64,000 nucleotides of DNA from Bacteroidales bacterium (GCA_022768325.1 JALEMI010000044.1:62001-126000), one strand, 5' to 3'. Positions 8,194 to 18,577 are shown, numbered from the stretch's first letter. A program made the numbers and translations. The notes: generated from the sequence alone by a model not told the origin.

Positions 8194-10845
8194 TTAGAGT
8201 TCGAGACCTATGAGAAGGACGTCGTCGACTTGCTTATCCACGCCTTTCCAGTCGTAGAATGTCTTGACGAGGTCTTTGGATGTGGAGCTCATGCTTTCGT
8301 CGAGGTTGCGGGCGAGCCATTCTTTGACGCGCCTCGTGAAGAATTTCTTGTGTTCTTCGCCGCCGAGCTGGTCGGGGAGGCCGTCCGAGAAGACGAAGAG
8401 CCTGTCTCCGGGTTCGTATTGGATTACGTTATTGGCAAAAGGTTTCTCGGGGCGCCCCTTTGGCAGAGGCTTACCGCCAATGCCTTTGCGGCTGCCTTCG
8501 ATTTCTTGGAACTTGGCGTTCTCGGGGTCGTCGGGGGAGTCGAAGGCGCCCGTACGGCTCATGTGGAGATAGTAGAGAGGACGGTGGGCACCAGCGAACT
8601 GTAGCTCATGGTTGACGGGGTCAATGCGGAGGAGGCCGAGGTCCATGCCGTCGCCTGCGTTGGCTTCGGACGTCTTCTGCTTAAGGGCATCGCGCACAGC
8701 CTCATGGAGCATATCGAGGATGGTGGATGGCGGGAGGTCGGGGTTGTTGGCGACGATGTTGGAGAGGAGCAGGGAGCCGATGATGGAGAGGAGGGCGCCC
8801 GGGACACCGTGGCCCGTACAGTCGACGACGGCGATGTAGGTGATGTCGCCGTGTGAATAGATCCAAGGGAAGTCGCCGCTGACGATGTTCTTTGGGCGGT
8901 AGAACATGAACGAGCTGGGGAAACGCTGCTGAATCTCGGCCTCTTCGGGGAGGAGGGCGAACTGGATACGCTTGGCGTAGTTGATGGAGCTCATGACGTC
9001 CTCCTTGGCCTTTTGGGCCTCCTGCTCGAGTTGCTTGATTTCGGTGACGTCGTGGATGGTGAAGAGGGTGGAGTCGACGTTGCCGTTGTCTTCAAACTCG
9101 GGGATGGCCCTGACTTCGAGGTATGTCTTTTCCTTCTCGCCGAGTTCGAGTTCTGTGGTGTCTTGCCTCTTTGTCTTGCGAATTGTCCGGAGGGTGTTAG
9201 AGATGAAGTCGCGGAAGCTGTCTTCGGTGACGAGTTCGAGAATCATCTTCTCCTTGGCGAGGTCGCTGGATTCGAGGCCGAGGAACTTGGCGGCGGCGGG
9301 GTTGGAGTAGAGTATTTTGCCTTTGAGGGATGTACGGATGATGACGTCGGGCGAGTTCTCGGAGAGGGACTTCATGCGGCCGGTCTTCTTCTCCTCGTTC
9401 TCACGCATCTTGCGCTCGGTCACGTCGCGAGTGTTGAAGATGAGGCCGCGGATGGCTGGGTCGTGGAGGAGGTTCTTGCCCTGCGTTTCGAGGTAAATCC
9501 TGTCGTTGTTTTTCTTCAAGTATGTGTATTCGATTTTTGTCTCGCCGCCGGGAGTGGCGAGGAGATAATCGAACATGGCGCTGACCTTCTTGAAGCTGTT
9601 CGGCATCATGAGGTCCTCGTCCATGGCGTGGATGTCCTCCTCGGGCGCGTAGCCGAGGATTCGTTTCATTGAGGGGCTCTCGTAGATTACCTCACGGTTG
9701 GCGTCGTAGATGGAGATGAACTCGGACGCGTTGCTGAGCATCGCATCCTGCTTCTTTTGGGCAATCTCAATCTCTTCAATCTTTCGGGCAAGCTCGGAGT
9801 TGGAAATCTCGAGATTCTCCTTTGCCTCGCGCATCTCACGGGCGTTCTCGTTGAGCTTCTCCTCGTTCTCACGGAGGGCGGCTGTCATCTGCTGCGATTC
9901 GCGGAGCAGAGCCTCGGTCTGCTGATTGATTTTGAGGTTGTAGAGGGTGCTGCCGACCATGGAGCCAATCTCCTCGGCGAGGAGCTTGTAGTGGTCGGGC
10001 AGGGATTTTTCGAAGAAAGAGAGCTCAATTACGCCCTGGACATCCTCCTCTTGCTTGAGGGGGATGATGAGGATGGTCTTAGGCTTGCTAACGCCAATGA
10101 GGCCGGAGGAGATGGTGAAATAGTCGTCGGGGATTTCCGTACGATATATTAGCTGACGCTCGTAGGCGGCGGCACCTATGAGGCCTATTCCGACCTTTAT
10201 CTCGTTCTTCTCGAAACGGCGACGGTCGTAGGCGTATTGCGTGACAGTCTTGAGGACATCGCCCTCGAGGATGTAGAAGGCGGCCTGCACGGCACCGGTG
10301 TATGAGATTATGCCTTCGATGGTTGCCTGGGCGAGGTCGTCAATTCGGGTGTGGATACGGAGGATGTCGGATATTTTCTCCTTGCCACGGCTCACCCAGT
10401 TGAAGTTTTGCTCTTTGTCGCGGGTGTTCTTAAGGCTCTTGCCGAGGTTGAGGAGGGTTCGGCCGAGTTCTGAGGAGGCCACGCGGCTGCTGTCTATCTC
10501 ATGTCCTTCGCGGATGTCTTCGGCAATGTCGATGCTGGCGGAGATTATGCCTTTGAGGTTGTCGATGTCGGCATTGAGCTCGGCGAGGCGGAGCCGCTTA
10601 TAATTGGCTACGAAGAGGCAGAGGATGAGCGAGAAGAATGTGAGGAAGTCGAAGAACCAGGTGAAGAGGTAGTGGTGGAGGTAGAGTATGTTGGAGAACG
10701 AGACATTGAAGCCGAGGAGGCTCATGATGCTGGTCCACCCGATGAGCAGGACTACGCCCACGACGATGAGGGCCGAATACCATTGGAGTTCGGAGAAGCC
10801 TTTTGGGGAGAAGTAAGCCCAGGATATTTTGTTTTTTCTCTTCAT
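8194..10845 (-). CDS. Membrane GAF-PAS-PAS-SpoIIE (PP2C-type) phosphatase, SiaA-like
   Basis: N-terminal TM helices; GAF (AYDRRRFEKNEIKVGIGLIG); two PAS segments; C-terminal INYAKRIQFALLPEE...YIAVVDCTGHGVPGALLSIIGS and FVFSDGLPDQLGG. Confidence 0.92.
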   Translation of the reverse strand: MKRKNKISWAYFSPKGFSELQWYSALIVVGVVLLIGWTSIMSLLGFNVSFSNILYLHHYLFTWFFDFLTFFSLILCLFVANYKRLRLAELNADIDNLKGIISASIDIAEDIREGHEIDSSRVASSELGRTLLNLGKSLKNTRDKEQNFNWVSRGKEKISDILRIHTRIDDLAQATIEGIISYTGAVQAAFYILEGDVLKTVTQYAYDRRRFEKNEIKVGIGLIGAAAYERQLIYRTEIPDDYFTISSGLIGVSKPKTILIIPLKQEEDVQGVIELSFFEKSLPDHYKLLAEEIGSMVGSTLYNLKINQQTEALLRESQQMTAALRENEEKLNENAREMREAKENLEISNSELARKIEEIEIAQKKQDAMLSNASEFISIYDANREVIYESPSMKRILGYAPEEDIHAMDEDLMMPNSFKKVSAMFDYLLATPGGETKIEYTYLKKNNDRIYLETQGKNLLHDPAIRGLIFNTRDVTERKMRENEEKKTGRMKSLSENSPDVIIRTSLKGKILYSNPAAAKFLGLESSDLAKEKMILELVTEDSFRDFISNTLRTIRKTKRQDTTELELGEKEKTYLEVRAIPEFEDNGNVDSTLFTIHDVTEIKQLEQEAQKAKEDVMSSINYAKRIQFALLPEEAEIQQRFPSSFMFYRPKNIVSGDFPWIYSHGDITYIAVVDCTGHGVPGALLSIIGSLLLSNIVANNPDLPPSTILDMLHEAVRDALKQKTSEANAGDGMDLGLLRIDPVNHELQFAGAHRPLYYLHMSRTGAFDSPDDPENAKFQEIEGSRKGIGGKPLPKGRPEKPFANNVIQYEPGDRLFVFSDGLPDQLGGEEHKKFFTRRVKEWLARNLDESMSSTSKDLVKTFYDWKGVDKQVDDVLLIGLEL

Positions 10846-10850
10846 TTAGT

Positions 10851-11798
10851 CTAAATGATGTCGCTGAGCTGGCCTTGCACACTTTCCCATTCGGAGACGA
10901 TGGGGAGCTTGGCGAAGCAGGCGACTTCTATTACAGCCTCGACACCTTCGCCATTGGGGGAGGTGAGGGGCAGGGCGTAGACATTGAGGGCGCGGCTCTT
11001 GCCGAGTCCTGAAACAGCTGTCAGGTATTCTTTTGGGACGGAAGGAATCGCGAGCGGTTTTCCGTCAGAAATAACCTGACCGAGGAAACCATCGGTGGAG
11101 TCGATGGTCGTTGTAGGAATCTCTTCGGAGAGGGCGTATTTTCCCGCAAGCTGATACACTTGCGATTCGGGGTCTTGACGCTTGAAGGCAATGATTCCGC
11201 TGACATCGAACACCTTGGATATGGCGTCGACAAGGAATTGGAGGGGGAGGTTTTGGTCGACGGTTGCGGGTTTGAGCTTCAGGGCTGCCTCGACGAGGCG
11301 TGTCGCGCTCTTTTTGGAGGCGTTGGCTCGCCTGGCCTTATTGCGGAACTCGAAGATGTCGGCCTTTAGCTTTGCCAGCTCGGCATCGCGGCGCGTTATC
11401 TCGGCGTTGAGGCTTTCGTTCTCGTCCTTCATCTGCTCGACGGTCTTGTGGGAGAAGAGCGACACGCGGAGCATTGAGATGGTGAGGAGAAGGGCGAGGA
11501 GCAGATTGACGGATATGAACGTGGCCTGCGAGAGCTCGTAGGCGAAGAATTGCCACAGGGCGAAGATGGGGAAGAAGGTGAGGAGGACGAAATAGACCTT
11601 GACGATGAGGGGTGTATCGACAGCGCGGACAAAGAGCCGGCGCACCGTCACGGCGAAACGTCGCAATGCGGACGTGACGACGCCATACGTATAGGTCAGG
11701 GCATCGACGGTTTTCCTCACAGCTTTACGCACGATGCCGTGGAGCAGAGGCGAGATGACCTTTATGGAAGAGGATATGTCGGCAATGACCTTGTTCAT
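10851..11798 (-). CDS. TM + GAF domain protein
   Basis: Start MNKVIADISSS at 11798 overlaps the cheB-like stop (ATGA); the provided longer ORF (to 12011) is an out-of-frame read through the upstream gene. C-terminus resembles the neighbouring GAF domains. Confidence 0.8.
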   Translation of the reverse strand: MNKVIADISSSIKVISPLLHGIVRKAVRKTVDALTYTYGVVTSALRRFAVTVRRLFVRAVDTPLIVKVYFVLLTFFPIFALWQFFAYELSQATFISVNLLLALLLTISMLRVSLFSHKTVEQMKDENESLNAEITRRDAELAKLKADIFEFRNKARRANASKKSATRLVEAALKLKPATVDQNLPLQFLVDAISKVFDVSGIIAFKRQDPESQVYQLAGKYALSEEIPTTTIDSTDGFLGQVISDGKPLAIPSVPKEYLTAVSGLGKSRALNVYALPLTSPNGEGVEAVIEVACFAKLPIVSEWESVQGQLSDII

Positions 11799-12364
11799 TG
11801 AATATTTTTGAGGAAGTCTATGATTCCTTGCGGAGGGAGGACGGCCGAGGGCTGGAGCAGCCTCAGGGCGGCGCGTGGCATTGTGGGTACGTCGGCCGTG
11901 GCGGGGTCTTGCACGATGGTGTAGCCGCCTCGGTCGGCTATGTCTTTGAGGCCTTGGGCCCCGTCTTTGTTGGCACCTGTCAGGATTATGCCAACGAGTT
12001 TCTCTCGCCACGTCTTGGCGGCGGACGAGAGGGTGTGGTCTATCGCGGGGCGGCAGAAGAGATGCGGCTCCTCGATGGAGAGAGAGAGCGTGGCGTCGTA
12101 CTCAACGAAGAGGTGGTAATTGGCCGGCGCGATGTAGACGTTACCACGTTCTACGGGCTGTTTGTCGTAGGGTTCGATGACGTTGAGTTGCGACTTGTCG
12201 TTGAGAGCCTCGACGAAGCCGGCCCTGACGTGCTTGAGCCGGTGCATACATATAACGATGGGGAGGGGGAAGTCGGGAGGGAGAGCCGCGACAATCTTAG
12301 ACACCACGGCATAGCTGCCGGCGGAGCCTCCGATGACGATAGCCTTGTATTGTGACGTTGCCAT
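11795..12364 (-). CDS. Stand-alone CheB methylesterase domain protein
   Basis: VIGGSAGSYAVVSKIVAALPP...ICMHRL...GIILTGANKDGAQGL; Ser/His/Asp triad positions retained; no receiver domain. Confidence 0.88.
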   Translation of the reverse strand: MATSQYKAIVIGGSAGSYAVVSKIVAALPPDFPLPIVICMHRLKHVRAGFVEALNDKSQLNVIEPYDKQPVERGNVYIAPANYHLFVEYDATLSLSIEEPHLFCRPAIDHTLSSAAKTWREKLVGIILTGANKDGAQGLKDIADRGGYTIVQDPATADVPTMPRAALRLLQPSAVLPPQGIIDFLKNIQ

Positions 12365-12384
12365 TGTGTGGTGCCTTGATGTTT

Positions 12385-13182
12385 TTATGCGATTAGTGAA
12401 TATATGCCTACGGCGTTCTCGTCGGGGGCGAAGCGGTCCTCAGAGCCAAGCGGACGCTCAACGACGCCGAGGCAGAGAAGCGCACCGGGACGGGAGAGCG
12501 AGTCGGCGAGATGGGCTACGGCATTATGGTGGAGCTTGAGGTTGTAGGAGATGAGGGTGTCGCGGAGGATGATGAGGTCGAATTGTTGATTCTCGGCGTT
12601 CATGAACCATCCGTTGCGAACCTCCACATTGTCGAGCAGCCCTTCGCGGAGCAGGTAGGAGCCGTCGGGCTGCTGGAGGACGTACTGATCGTAGGCGGCC
12701 TTTGTCTCAAGACGTTGGAAGTTGGACATATCCTGCTGGTCGTCCTTCTTGTTGACGTGGCGCGAGATGATGTTGTTCTTTATTCGCTCGCTGACGACAT
12801 TGGCCACGACGCGCATATCCTCCCTTCGGCCTACGATGTCGAGAATTATGAGGAGACTGTAAAGCTCGTGATAGCTGCCGAGGTCGGGGAGCCATATTGT
12901 CTTGATTTCCTTATCGGCGAGAACCTTCATGAGGTGTCGCCAAAAGCCGGGCGTGCGGAAAAGCTCAGTCTGCGGGAGGGAGAGGTAGAAGGCTATGTCC
13001 TCATACTTCACGAGCGAGGCGAGGGCGTTGTTGAGGTCCTGGGTCCTGTGGAAAGCCATTTTCTCGAACAGATAGGCGATGCGCCGGCGGAGGAAACCGT
13101 CGGCGTAGTTGGTGTAGTCGACCTTAAGCCTTTCGGAGATATTCAGGGCGACCTCTTTCAACTCGCTAATTGTCAGGGCCAT
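12385..13182 (-). CDS. CheR-like protein with degenerate SAM-binding motif
   Basis: CheR-like N-terminus and TELFR retained, but the GCSTGEEPYS region reads LPDLGSYHELYS. Confidence 0.75.
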   Translation of the reverse strand: MALTISELKEVALNISERLKVDYTNYADGFLRRRIAYLFEKMAFHRTQDLNNALASLVKYEDIAFYLSLPQTELFRTPGFWRHLMKVLADKEIKTIWLPDLGSYHELYSLLIILDIVGRREDMRVVANVVSERIKNNIISRHVNKKDDQQDMSNFQRLETKAAYDQYVLQQPDGSYLLREGLLDNVEVRNGWFMNAENQQFDLIILRDTLISYNLKLHHNAVAHLADSLSRPGALLCLGVVERPLGSEDRFAPDENAVGIYSLIA

Positions 13183-13994
13183 GACGATTTGATTTTTTTG
13201 TAAAAAAGACCTTGTCGTAGCAGGATGGCTTTCATGGGTTGCGGGATGTCCTCTTGCTTACCCATGATGAACAGCGCCCCGTCGTGCATCTTTTCGAGAA
13301 CGTTGGAGAGGACGCGCAATTGGAGCTGCTCGTTGAAGTATATCATTACGTTTCGGAGGAAGACGATGTCGACGCGGTAGGCGAAGGGCGCACGGTCTTT
13401 GACGAGGTCTTGCCTGAGGAAACGGGCTTGCTCGCGGAGATGGGGGAGAACCGTAATGGTGTCGGCTGCCTCATCGATGGCGAAATACTTGTCGAAGGGG
13501 ACGTTGAGGTCGAGCGACTTCATGACGGTATTGAAATTCTCGACATAGCACTGGTTGAAGCGATAGGGATAGACACCCTTTGCGGCGTTGTCGAGGACGG
13601 TGGGGTTGATGTCGGTGCCGATGACGCGGCATCGGTCTTTGAGGCCCAGCTCGTTTATCAAGACGAGGTCGGAGTAGACCTCAAGCCCTTTGGAACAGCC
13701 TATGTGCCAAATGGTCGACATGGTCTGCTTGGGGATCTGCCGCGGGAGGACCTTGGCGTAGGCGACCCAGACGGCGGGGTCGCGGAAGAGCTCGGTGGTG
13801 TTGACGGTTATGTCCTCAACAATTGTCTGGACGAGCTTCTTGTCTGCGACGACCATGTTGAGAATCTGCTCAAACGAGAGCCCCATCTCCTCGCATATCT
13901 TGGTAAGTCTGCGAGAGATGGAGTTTGTGGAATAGTCGCTGAAGTCATATCCACAGCGTTTATTGAACTCGTTGAGGAACTCCTTAATATCCAT
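13173..13994 (-). CDS. CheR-like methyltransferase (divergent)
   Basis: NTTELFRDPAVW...IWHIGCSKGLEVYSDLVLINE...DIVFLRNVMIYFNEQLQ. Confidence 0.85.
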   Translation of the reverse strand: MDIKEFLNEFNKRCGYDFSDYSTNSISRRLTKICEEMGLSFEQILNMVVADKKLVQTIVEDITVNTTELFRDPAVWVAYAKVLPRQIPKQTMSTIWHIGCSKGLEVYSDLVLINELGLKDRCRVIGTDINPTVLDNAAKGVYPYRFNQCYVENFNTVMKSLDLNVPFDKYFAIDEAADTITVLPHLREQARFLRQDLVKDRAPFAYRVDIVFLRNVMIYFNEQLQLRVLSNVLEKMHDGALFIMGKQEDIPQPMKAILLRQGLFYKKIKSSWP

Positions 13995-14027
13995 GGCGGC
14001 GTGCAGTGTCTTGTCGCGTCGTGAGCC

Positions 14028-15917
14028 TTAGAAGAGCTCGACCTCGACATTTTGGATGAATGCGGTGAAAGAGTGTTCGCCGTTGACTTCGGCCTCGCAG
14101 AGCAGGACGAGGACGGAGACGCTCTCGCCATACTTGTCCTTGATGGGGACCTCTTTTCGTTCGCCGATTGACTTGGGCATATCGGGTGTGACGAACGCCT
14201 TGATGAAGTCGTTATTTTGGATGTCGCCCTCGGCGAAGAGCATAGAGACGTTTTGTCCGAGCACCTCTTCGCGGGAGTAGCTCCATAGTTTTTCGGCTGC
14301 CTCGTTGAAGAACTCGACAGTTCCCTCTTGGTTTGTGGTGACGATGGCGTCGAGCATACCGTCGAGAGTTTTCTCGTTGCGGACCTTGACGGCCTCGACC
14401 TCTTTGAACTTGGCCTCGACCTCGGCGCGCGTCTCTTGGAGGCGGATGTCGAGCTCCTTTTGGCTGTCTTGCATCTCGCGTTCGAGCTTGACCTGGTCGG
14501 CAATGTTGGTCTCGAGGCTGATGACTTTGAGAATCTCGCCGTCGGAGTCGCGGACAGGCGTATAGGTGGAGAGCAGCCATACCTCTTCGCCGCGTTTGGA
14601 GCGGCGACGGACACGGCCGTTGAAGGTCTCGCCGTTGTTGATGGTATTGAGGAGGTCGTCGAGGGTGTCGCGGTCTTCCTTGAAGAGGAAGATGCTCATG
14701 TTCTGGTCGGCAATCTCCTCGGCCTTGTAGCCGAATGTGTTGAGGAAGTTGTCGTTGACCTTGAGGATTGTGCCGTCGGTTGCGAACTCCATGCTTATGG
14801 AGGCGTGGTCGATGGCGGTGATGAAGCCCTTCATCTCAATCTCCTTACGCTCGTTCTCCTCTTGCGTAGCCCTCATCTCCTCGAGGTTTTGGCGGAGGAC
14901 CTCCTCTTGCTCGCGCATCTTGGCGGCTTGCTGCTGCGTCTCTTGGAGAAGGACGGCTGTCTGCATATTGGTGCGGACGGTGGAGATTGTCATCGCGATG
15001 CTCTCGGCTGTCTTTTCGAGGAACTCAATCTCGTGGCGGAGGAGGGGCTGGAGGGTGGCCATCTCGACGACGCCGTAGACGGTATCGTTGGCTTTGAGGG
15101 GAACGAGGATTATGGCGCCGGGGTCGCCCTCGCCAAGACCGGACGTGACGGTCATGTAGTGGGGCGGAAGCTCGGTCATGTAGATTGTCTTCTGCTCCAT
15201 GGCGCATCGGCCTACGAGGCCTTCGCCCCACTCGATTGTCTTATCGGCATATTTCCGACGGTCGTAGGCCACGAAGGCTGTGAGCTCGAAGAACTTCTTG
15301 CCGTTGTCGCCCTTGTCTTCGCCCGTATGGAGGAGGAAGAAGCCGGCTTGGATGAGATTTACGTAGTCGACAAGATAGCGTATGATGTTGTAGGAAAGCT
15401 CCTGCATATTGTCGTTGTTGCGGCGGAGGATTTCGCCGAACTGTGCGACACCGTTAGTGACCCATGTGCGTTGCTGCTCCTCGTCACGGCGTTTGAGGTC
15501 CTCCTTTTGGTTCTGCTGGAGGTTTCTCTGGAGCTGAACGAGCGAAGAGATGAGGTCGTCGTCCTTGTCGTCGGAATTGATTTTGACGTTGAGCTTTCCG
15601 GCGGAGAGGCTCTCAACGAACTGGAGGACAGAGTCGGAACGCGTCTCTTGCTCTTTGAGGGCTTTCTTCATAGCCTTTATGATTTCGCTCATGCGCCACG
15701 CCATGAGGTAGGCAGCAGCGGCCGTGAGGAAAGGCAGGGCGATGGTGGTCCAGAAAGGAGGGAACGCTTTGATGAAGTCGGCGATTGTCCGCTCGCTGTT
15801 ATGATAGGCGTCGGAATCGGCGGCGAGGAGGAACACTACGAGCGAGATGACGACTCCGAAGAGAAATCCTCGGAGGGCCCATACCCACGCCATTCGCTTA
15901 AGTTTCTTATTTTTCAT
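14028..15917 (-). CDS. Membrane GAF-PAS-PAS sensory protein without recognisable output domain
   Basis: TM helices; GAF (AYDRRKYADKTIEWGEGLVGRCAMEQKTIYMTELPPHY); PAS segments ending at VEVELF. Confidence 0.82.
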   Translation of the reverse strand: MKNKKLKRMAWVWALRGFLFGVVISLVVFLLAADSDAYHNSERTIADFIKAFPPFWTTIALPFLTAAAAYLMAWRMSEIIKAMKKALKEQETRSDSVLQFVESLSAGKLNVKINSDDKDDDLISSLVQLQRNLQQNQKEDLKRRDEEQQRTWVTNGVAQFGEILRRNNDNMQELSYNIIRYLVDYVNLIQAGFFLLHTGEDKGDNGKKFFELTAFVAYDRRKYADKTIEWGEGLVGRCAMEQKTIYMTELPPHYMTVTSGLGEGDPGAIILVPLKANDTVYGVVEMATLQPLLRHEIEFLEKTAESIAMTISTVRTNMQTAVLLQETQQQAAKMREQEEVLRQNLEEMRATQEENERKEIEMKGFITAIDHASISMEFATDGTILKVNDNFLNTFGYKAEEIADQNMSIFLFKEDRDTLDDLLNTINNGETFNGRVRRRSKRGEEVWLLSTYTPVRDSDGEILKVISLETNIADQVKLEREMQDSQKELDIRLQETRAEVEAKFKEVEAVKVRNEKTLDGMLDAIVTTNQEGTVEFFNEAAEKLWSYSREEVLGQNVSMLFAEGDIQNNDFIKAFVTPDMPKSIGERKEVPIKDKYGESVSVLVLLCEAEVNGEHSFTAFIQNVEVELF

Positions 15918-15956
15918 CTATGGAGAAGTGGTGTTGTTCGTGTGAAATAGGAAGGG

Positions 15957-17126
15957 TTAAATCCCCGTTGTGAGAAGCCTTACGAGGTGGTCGTCAATGT
16001 TGTTGAGGCTCACGATGTCGTCTACACCGCCGGCCTTGACGGCCTCTTTGGGCATTCCATAAACTACGCACGACTGTTCATCTTGCGCCACGGTGCGAGC
16101 GCCGGCATCGTGCATCTCTTTCATTCCGCGTGCGCCGTCATTGCCCATTCCCGTAAGGATTACGCCGATGGCGTTGCCGCCGGCGTATCGTGCGGCAGAG
16201 CGGAAGAGGACGTCGACCGACGGGCGGTGGCGGTTGACCAGCGGGCCCTCTTTGACCTCGACGAAATACTCCTTCCCGACGCGCTTCAGGAGCATGTGCT
16301 TATTGCCCGGGGCGATGAGAACGCGGCCGCGGTAGAGCTTGTCGCCATTCTCGGCCTCCTTGACCTCAAGACGGGAAATCTGATTAAGGCTGTTGGAGAA
16401 AGAGCGCGTGAAGCCTTCGGGCATGTGCTGGACAATGGCGATGCCCGGCATATCGGCTGGCATGGAGCTGAGTAGCGTCCGAATGGCCTCTGTTCCGCCC
16501 GTTGAGGAGCCGATGACGATGATTTTTTCTGTCGGGACGACGACGTCGGATGAGTTAGGCCTCTCGAGGATGGCGTCGGCCGTATACTTGGGCGGGACGG
16601 GACCGATGGGGAGGGGGGTGCCTATGGGTTTTCTCGCCGTCAGGGGGATTGGTGCCGGAGCTGGGGCGGGCTTGGTTATTGCGGCGCGTTCCTTGATGTC
16701 GTCGGCTGTGACGCGGCGAATCTTGGACTGCGCTGCGGCCTTGACTACGTCGCAGAGCATGATGTGGCTCTCTTGGAAAAAGACATCGGGGTTCATTGAC
16801 GGTTTGCCAATGACCTCGCTTGCGCCGTATTCAAGGGCTTTCATTGCGGCCTCGGTGCCGCGTGTGGTGAGGGAGGAGATGACGACGACGGGGATAGGCC
16901 GTTGCGCCATAATCTTGCGGAGGAACGTCAAGCCGTCCATACGCGGCATCTCGATGTCGAGCGTTATGACGTCGGGGACCTCCCTTTGTATCTTCTTAAC
17001 GGCAATGATGGGGTCGGCGGCCGTACCCATTACTTCAATTTCCGGGTCGGCCTCCAATATTGCGGAGAGTGACTGTCTGACGACGGCAGAGTCGTCGACG
17101 ACTAAAACTCTGATCTTCTGCTCCAT
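15957..17126 (-). CDS. cheB: Chemotaxis response regulator protein-glutamate methylesterase CheB
   Basis: Receiver domain ([14 protein letters not shown]...[15 protein letters not shown]) plus methylesterase ([15 protein letters not shown]...[10 protein letters not shown]...[15 protein letters not shown]). Confidence 0.97.
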   Translation of the reverse strand: MEQKIRVLVVDDSAVVRQSLSAILEADPEIEVMGTAADPIIAVKKIQREVPDVITLDIEMPRMDGLTFLRKIMAQRPIPVVVISSLTTRGTEAAMKALEYGASEVIGKPSMNPDVFFQESHIMLCDVVKAAAQSKIRRVTADDIKERAAITKPAPAPAPIPLTARKPIGTPLPIGPVPPKYTADAILERPNSSDVVVPTEKIIVIGSSTGGTEAIRTLLSSMPADMPGIAIVQHMPEGFTRSFSNSLNQISRLEVKEAENGDKLYRGRVLIAPGNKHMLLKRVGKEYFVEVKEGPLVNRHRPSVDVLFRSAARYAGGNAIGVILTGMGNDGARGMKEMHDAGARTVAQDEQSCVVYGMPKEAVKAGGVDDIVSLNNIDDHLVRLLTTGI

Positions 17127-17158
17127 GCCGTTATGATTTTTGTCGGTTGATTATGATA

Positions 17159-17635
17159 TCAGAATTGTCTTTTTTCGAGGTACTTGTGTCGGACCTCGCC
17201 CGTGTCGGTGAAGAAGAGGATTTTTCGTCCCCTGTTTCCTCCAACACACGACGCGATGACAGGGATGTTGTTGGCCTCGAGAAGAAGTTTAGCTATTTGG
17301 ATGTTCCTCTCGCCGATTTGCGTAGACGAGGGGCCACCATCGATACCTTTGATGAGCTCACCGCCGCCGAAGACCTTGGCCTGGAGATCTTCGATACGGC
17401 TGCCCATGAATTTCATTTTCTCGATAAGTTTCTCAATGGCAATGTTGCCATATTTGGGCGAGGCGAGGTCGGTACCCATCCATGTGGGTAGCATATAGTG
17501 GTTAATGCCGCCGAAATGTAGTTTTTTGTCCCACAGGCAGACAGCAACGCATGAGCCGAGGACGGTCTTGACGACGTATGGTTCTCGGCTTGCGAAGAAT
17601 GAGGAGGGGTATAGAAAGTGCTGTGAGTACTCCAT
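17159..17635 (-). CDS. cheD: Chemoreceptor glutamine deamidase CheD
   Basis: TVLGSCVAVCLWDKKLHFGGINHYMLP...KVFGGGELI. Confidence 0.93.
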   Translation of the reverse strand: MEYSQHFLYPSSFFASREPYVVKTVLGSCVAVCLWDKKLHFGGINHYMLPTWMGTDLASPKYGNIAIEKLIEKMKFMGSRIEDLQAKVFGGGELIKGIDGGPSSTQIGERNIQIAKLLLEANNIPVIASCVGGNRGRKILFFTDTGEVRHKYLEKRQF

Positions 17636-17644
17636 CTGAGGCTT

Positions 17645-18565
17645 TTAGAAGAGATCGACATCGTCGTCGGAAGCGGCGTCGTCGAAGAACATTCCGTCGT
17701 CGCCACCGAATGGGTCGGTGTTGACAACCTTAAGTCGAGGGATGGAGATTGTGAAGGTGGAGCCTTCGCCCTTGGTACTTTTTATGTCGATCTCGCCTTC
17801 GAGGACATCGAGGAGGGCCTTGGCAATTGAGAGGCCGAGGCCATGGCCCTGGTTGATGGAGTTGATGCCCGTGTCGAGACGTTTGAAACGTTCGAAGATG
17901 ACGCTCTGGTTCTTGTCGGAGATGCCAGTGCCGAAGTCTTGTACGGAAACGTAGAGCAGGTCGTCGTCAATCCAGCACTTGACGATGATTTTGCTGTCCT
18001 TGTAGCTGTATTTGACAGCGTTGTTGAGGATGTTGGAGACAATCTGCTTAAGTTTCTCGGCGTCGGTGTTGAAATAATAGTCCTTGTCGCCGAAGCCGAG
18101 CTGAATCTTATAGTCGAACTGGATGTCGATACCCATCTTGCGTGTGACGATGGAGAAAGAGTCAATGACACCCTGGATAAGCTGGCGGATGTGGACTTTT
18201 TGGACGTTGGGCAGAATCTCGCCGGCCTCGATTTTGGCAGCCGTGAAAATGTTTTTGAGCTGGAAGTCGAGGTTGAACGCCTCATTGTGGATGAGGGCGA
18301 CCATGGAGACTATTTTCTTCCAGTCTTGCTTCTCGACGGAGAGGATGGCCTTTGAGAGGCCGAGAATCGAGGTGAAGGGGTTGACAATCTCGTTGGTCAC
18401 ATTGGATATGAAGTGGCTCTTAAGGGCCTCGGAGTCCTTAAGTCGCTTACCCATTGCCTGATAATCGGCAAGCAGGTCGGCGTATTTTTTCTCAGTTTCT
18501 TGTTTTTGTTTTAGTCTGACCGAGAGTTCTTTGAGGAGTTGCCTGTCAGTGATGTTGTTGTTCAT
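17645..18565 (-). CDS. Histidine-kinase-like protein with intact HATPase but Asn at the H-box position
   Basis: H-box reads FISNVTNEIVNPFTSILG; N/G1/G2 boxes intact (NILNNAVKYS, VQDFGTGI, GHGLGLSIAK). Confidence 0.9.
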   Translation of the reverse strand: MNNNITDRQLLKELSVRLKQKQETEKKYADLLADYQAMGKRLKDSEALKSHFISNVTNEIVNPFTSILGLSKAILSVEKQDWKKIVSMVALIHNEAFNLDFQLKNIFTAAKIEAGEILPNVQKVHIRQLIQGVIDSFSIVTRKMGIDIQFDYKIQLGFGDKDYYFNTDAEKLKQIVSNILNNAVKYSYKDSKIIVKCWIDDDLLYVSVQDFGTGISDKNQSVIFERFKRLDTGINSINQGHGLGLSIAKALLDVLEGEIDIKSTKGEGSTFTISIPRLKVVNTDPFGGDDGMFFDDAASDDDVDLF

Positions 18566-18577
18566 ATCCTGGGGCTT

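Noticed and set aside
11799-12011. N-terminal 71-aa extension of the 386-aa ORF
   Set aside because: Arg/Pro/His-rich translation lies inside the cheB-domain gene in another frame; the real start is MNKVIADI at 11798.
14328-15950. 540-aa plus-strand ORF opposite the GAF-PAS protein (and similar long antisense ORFs, e.g. 46398..47888, 12511..13203, 38641..39348)
   Set aside because: Same codon-bias artefact; the opposite strand carries clear protein families.
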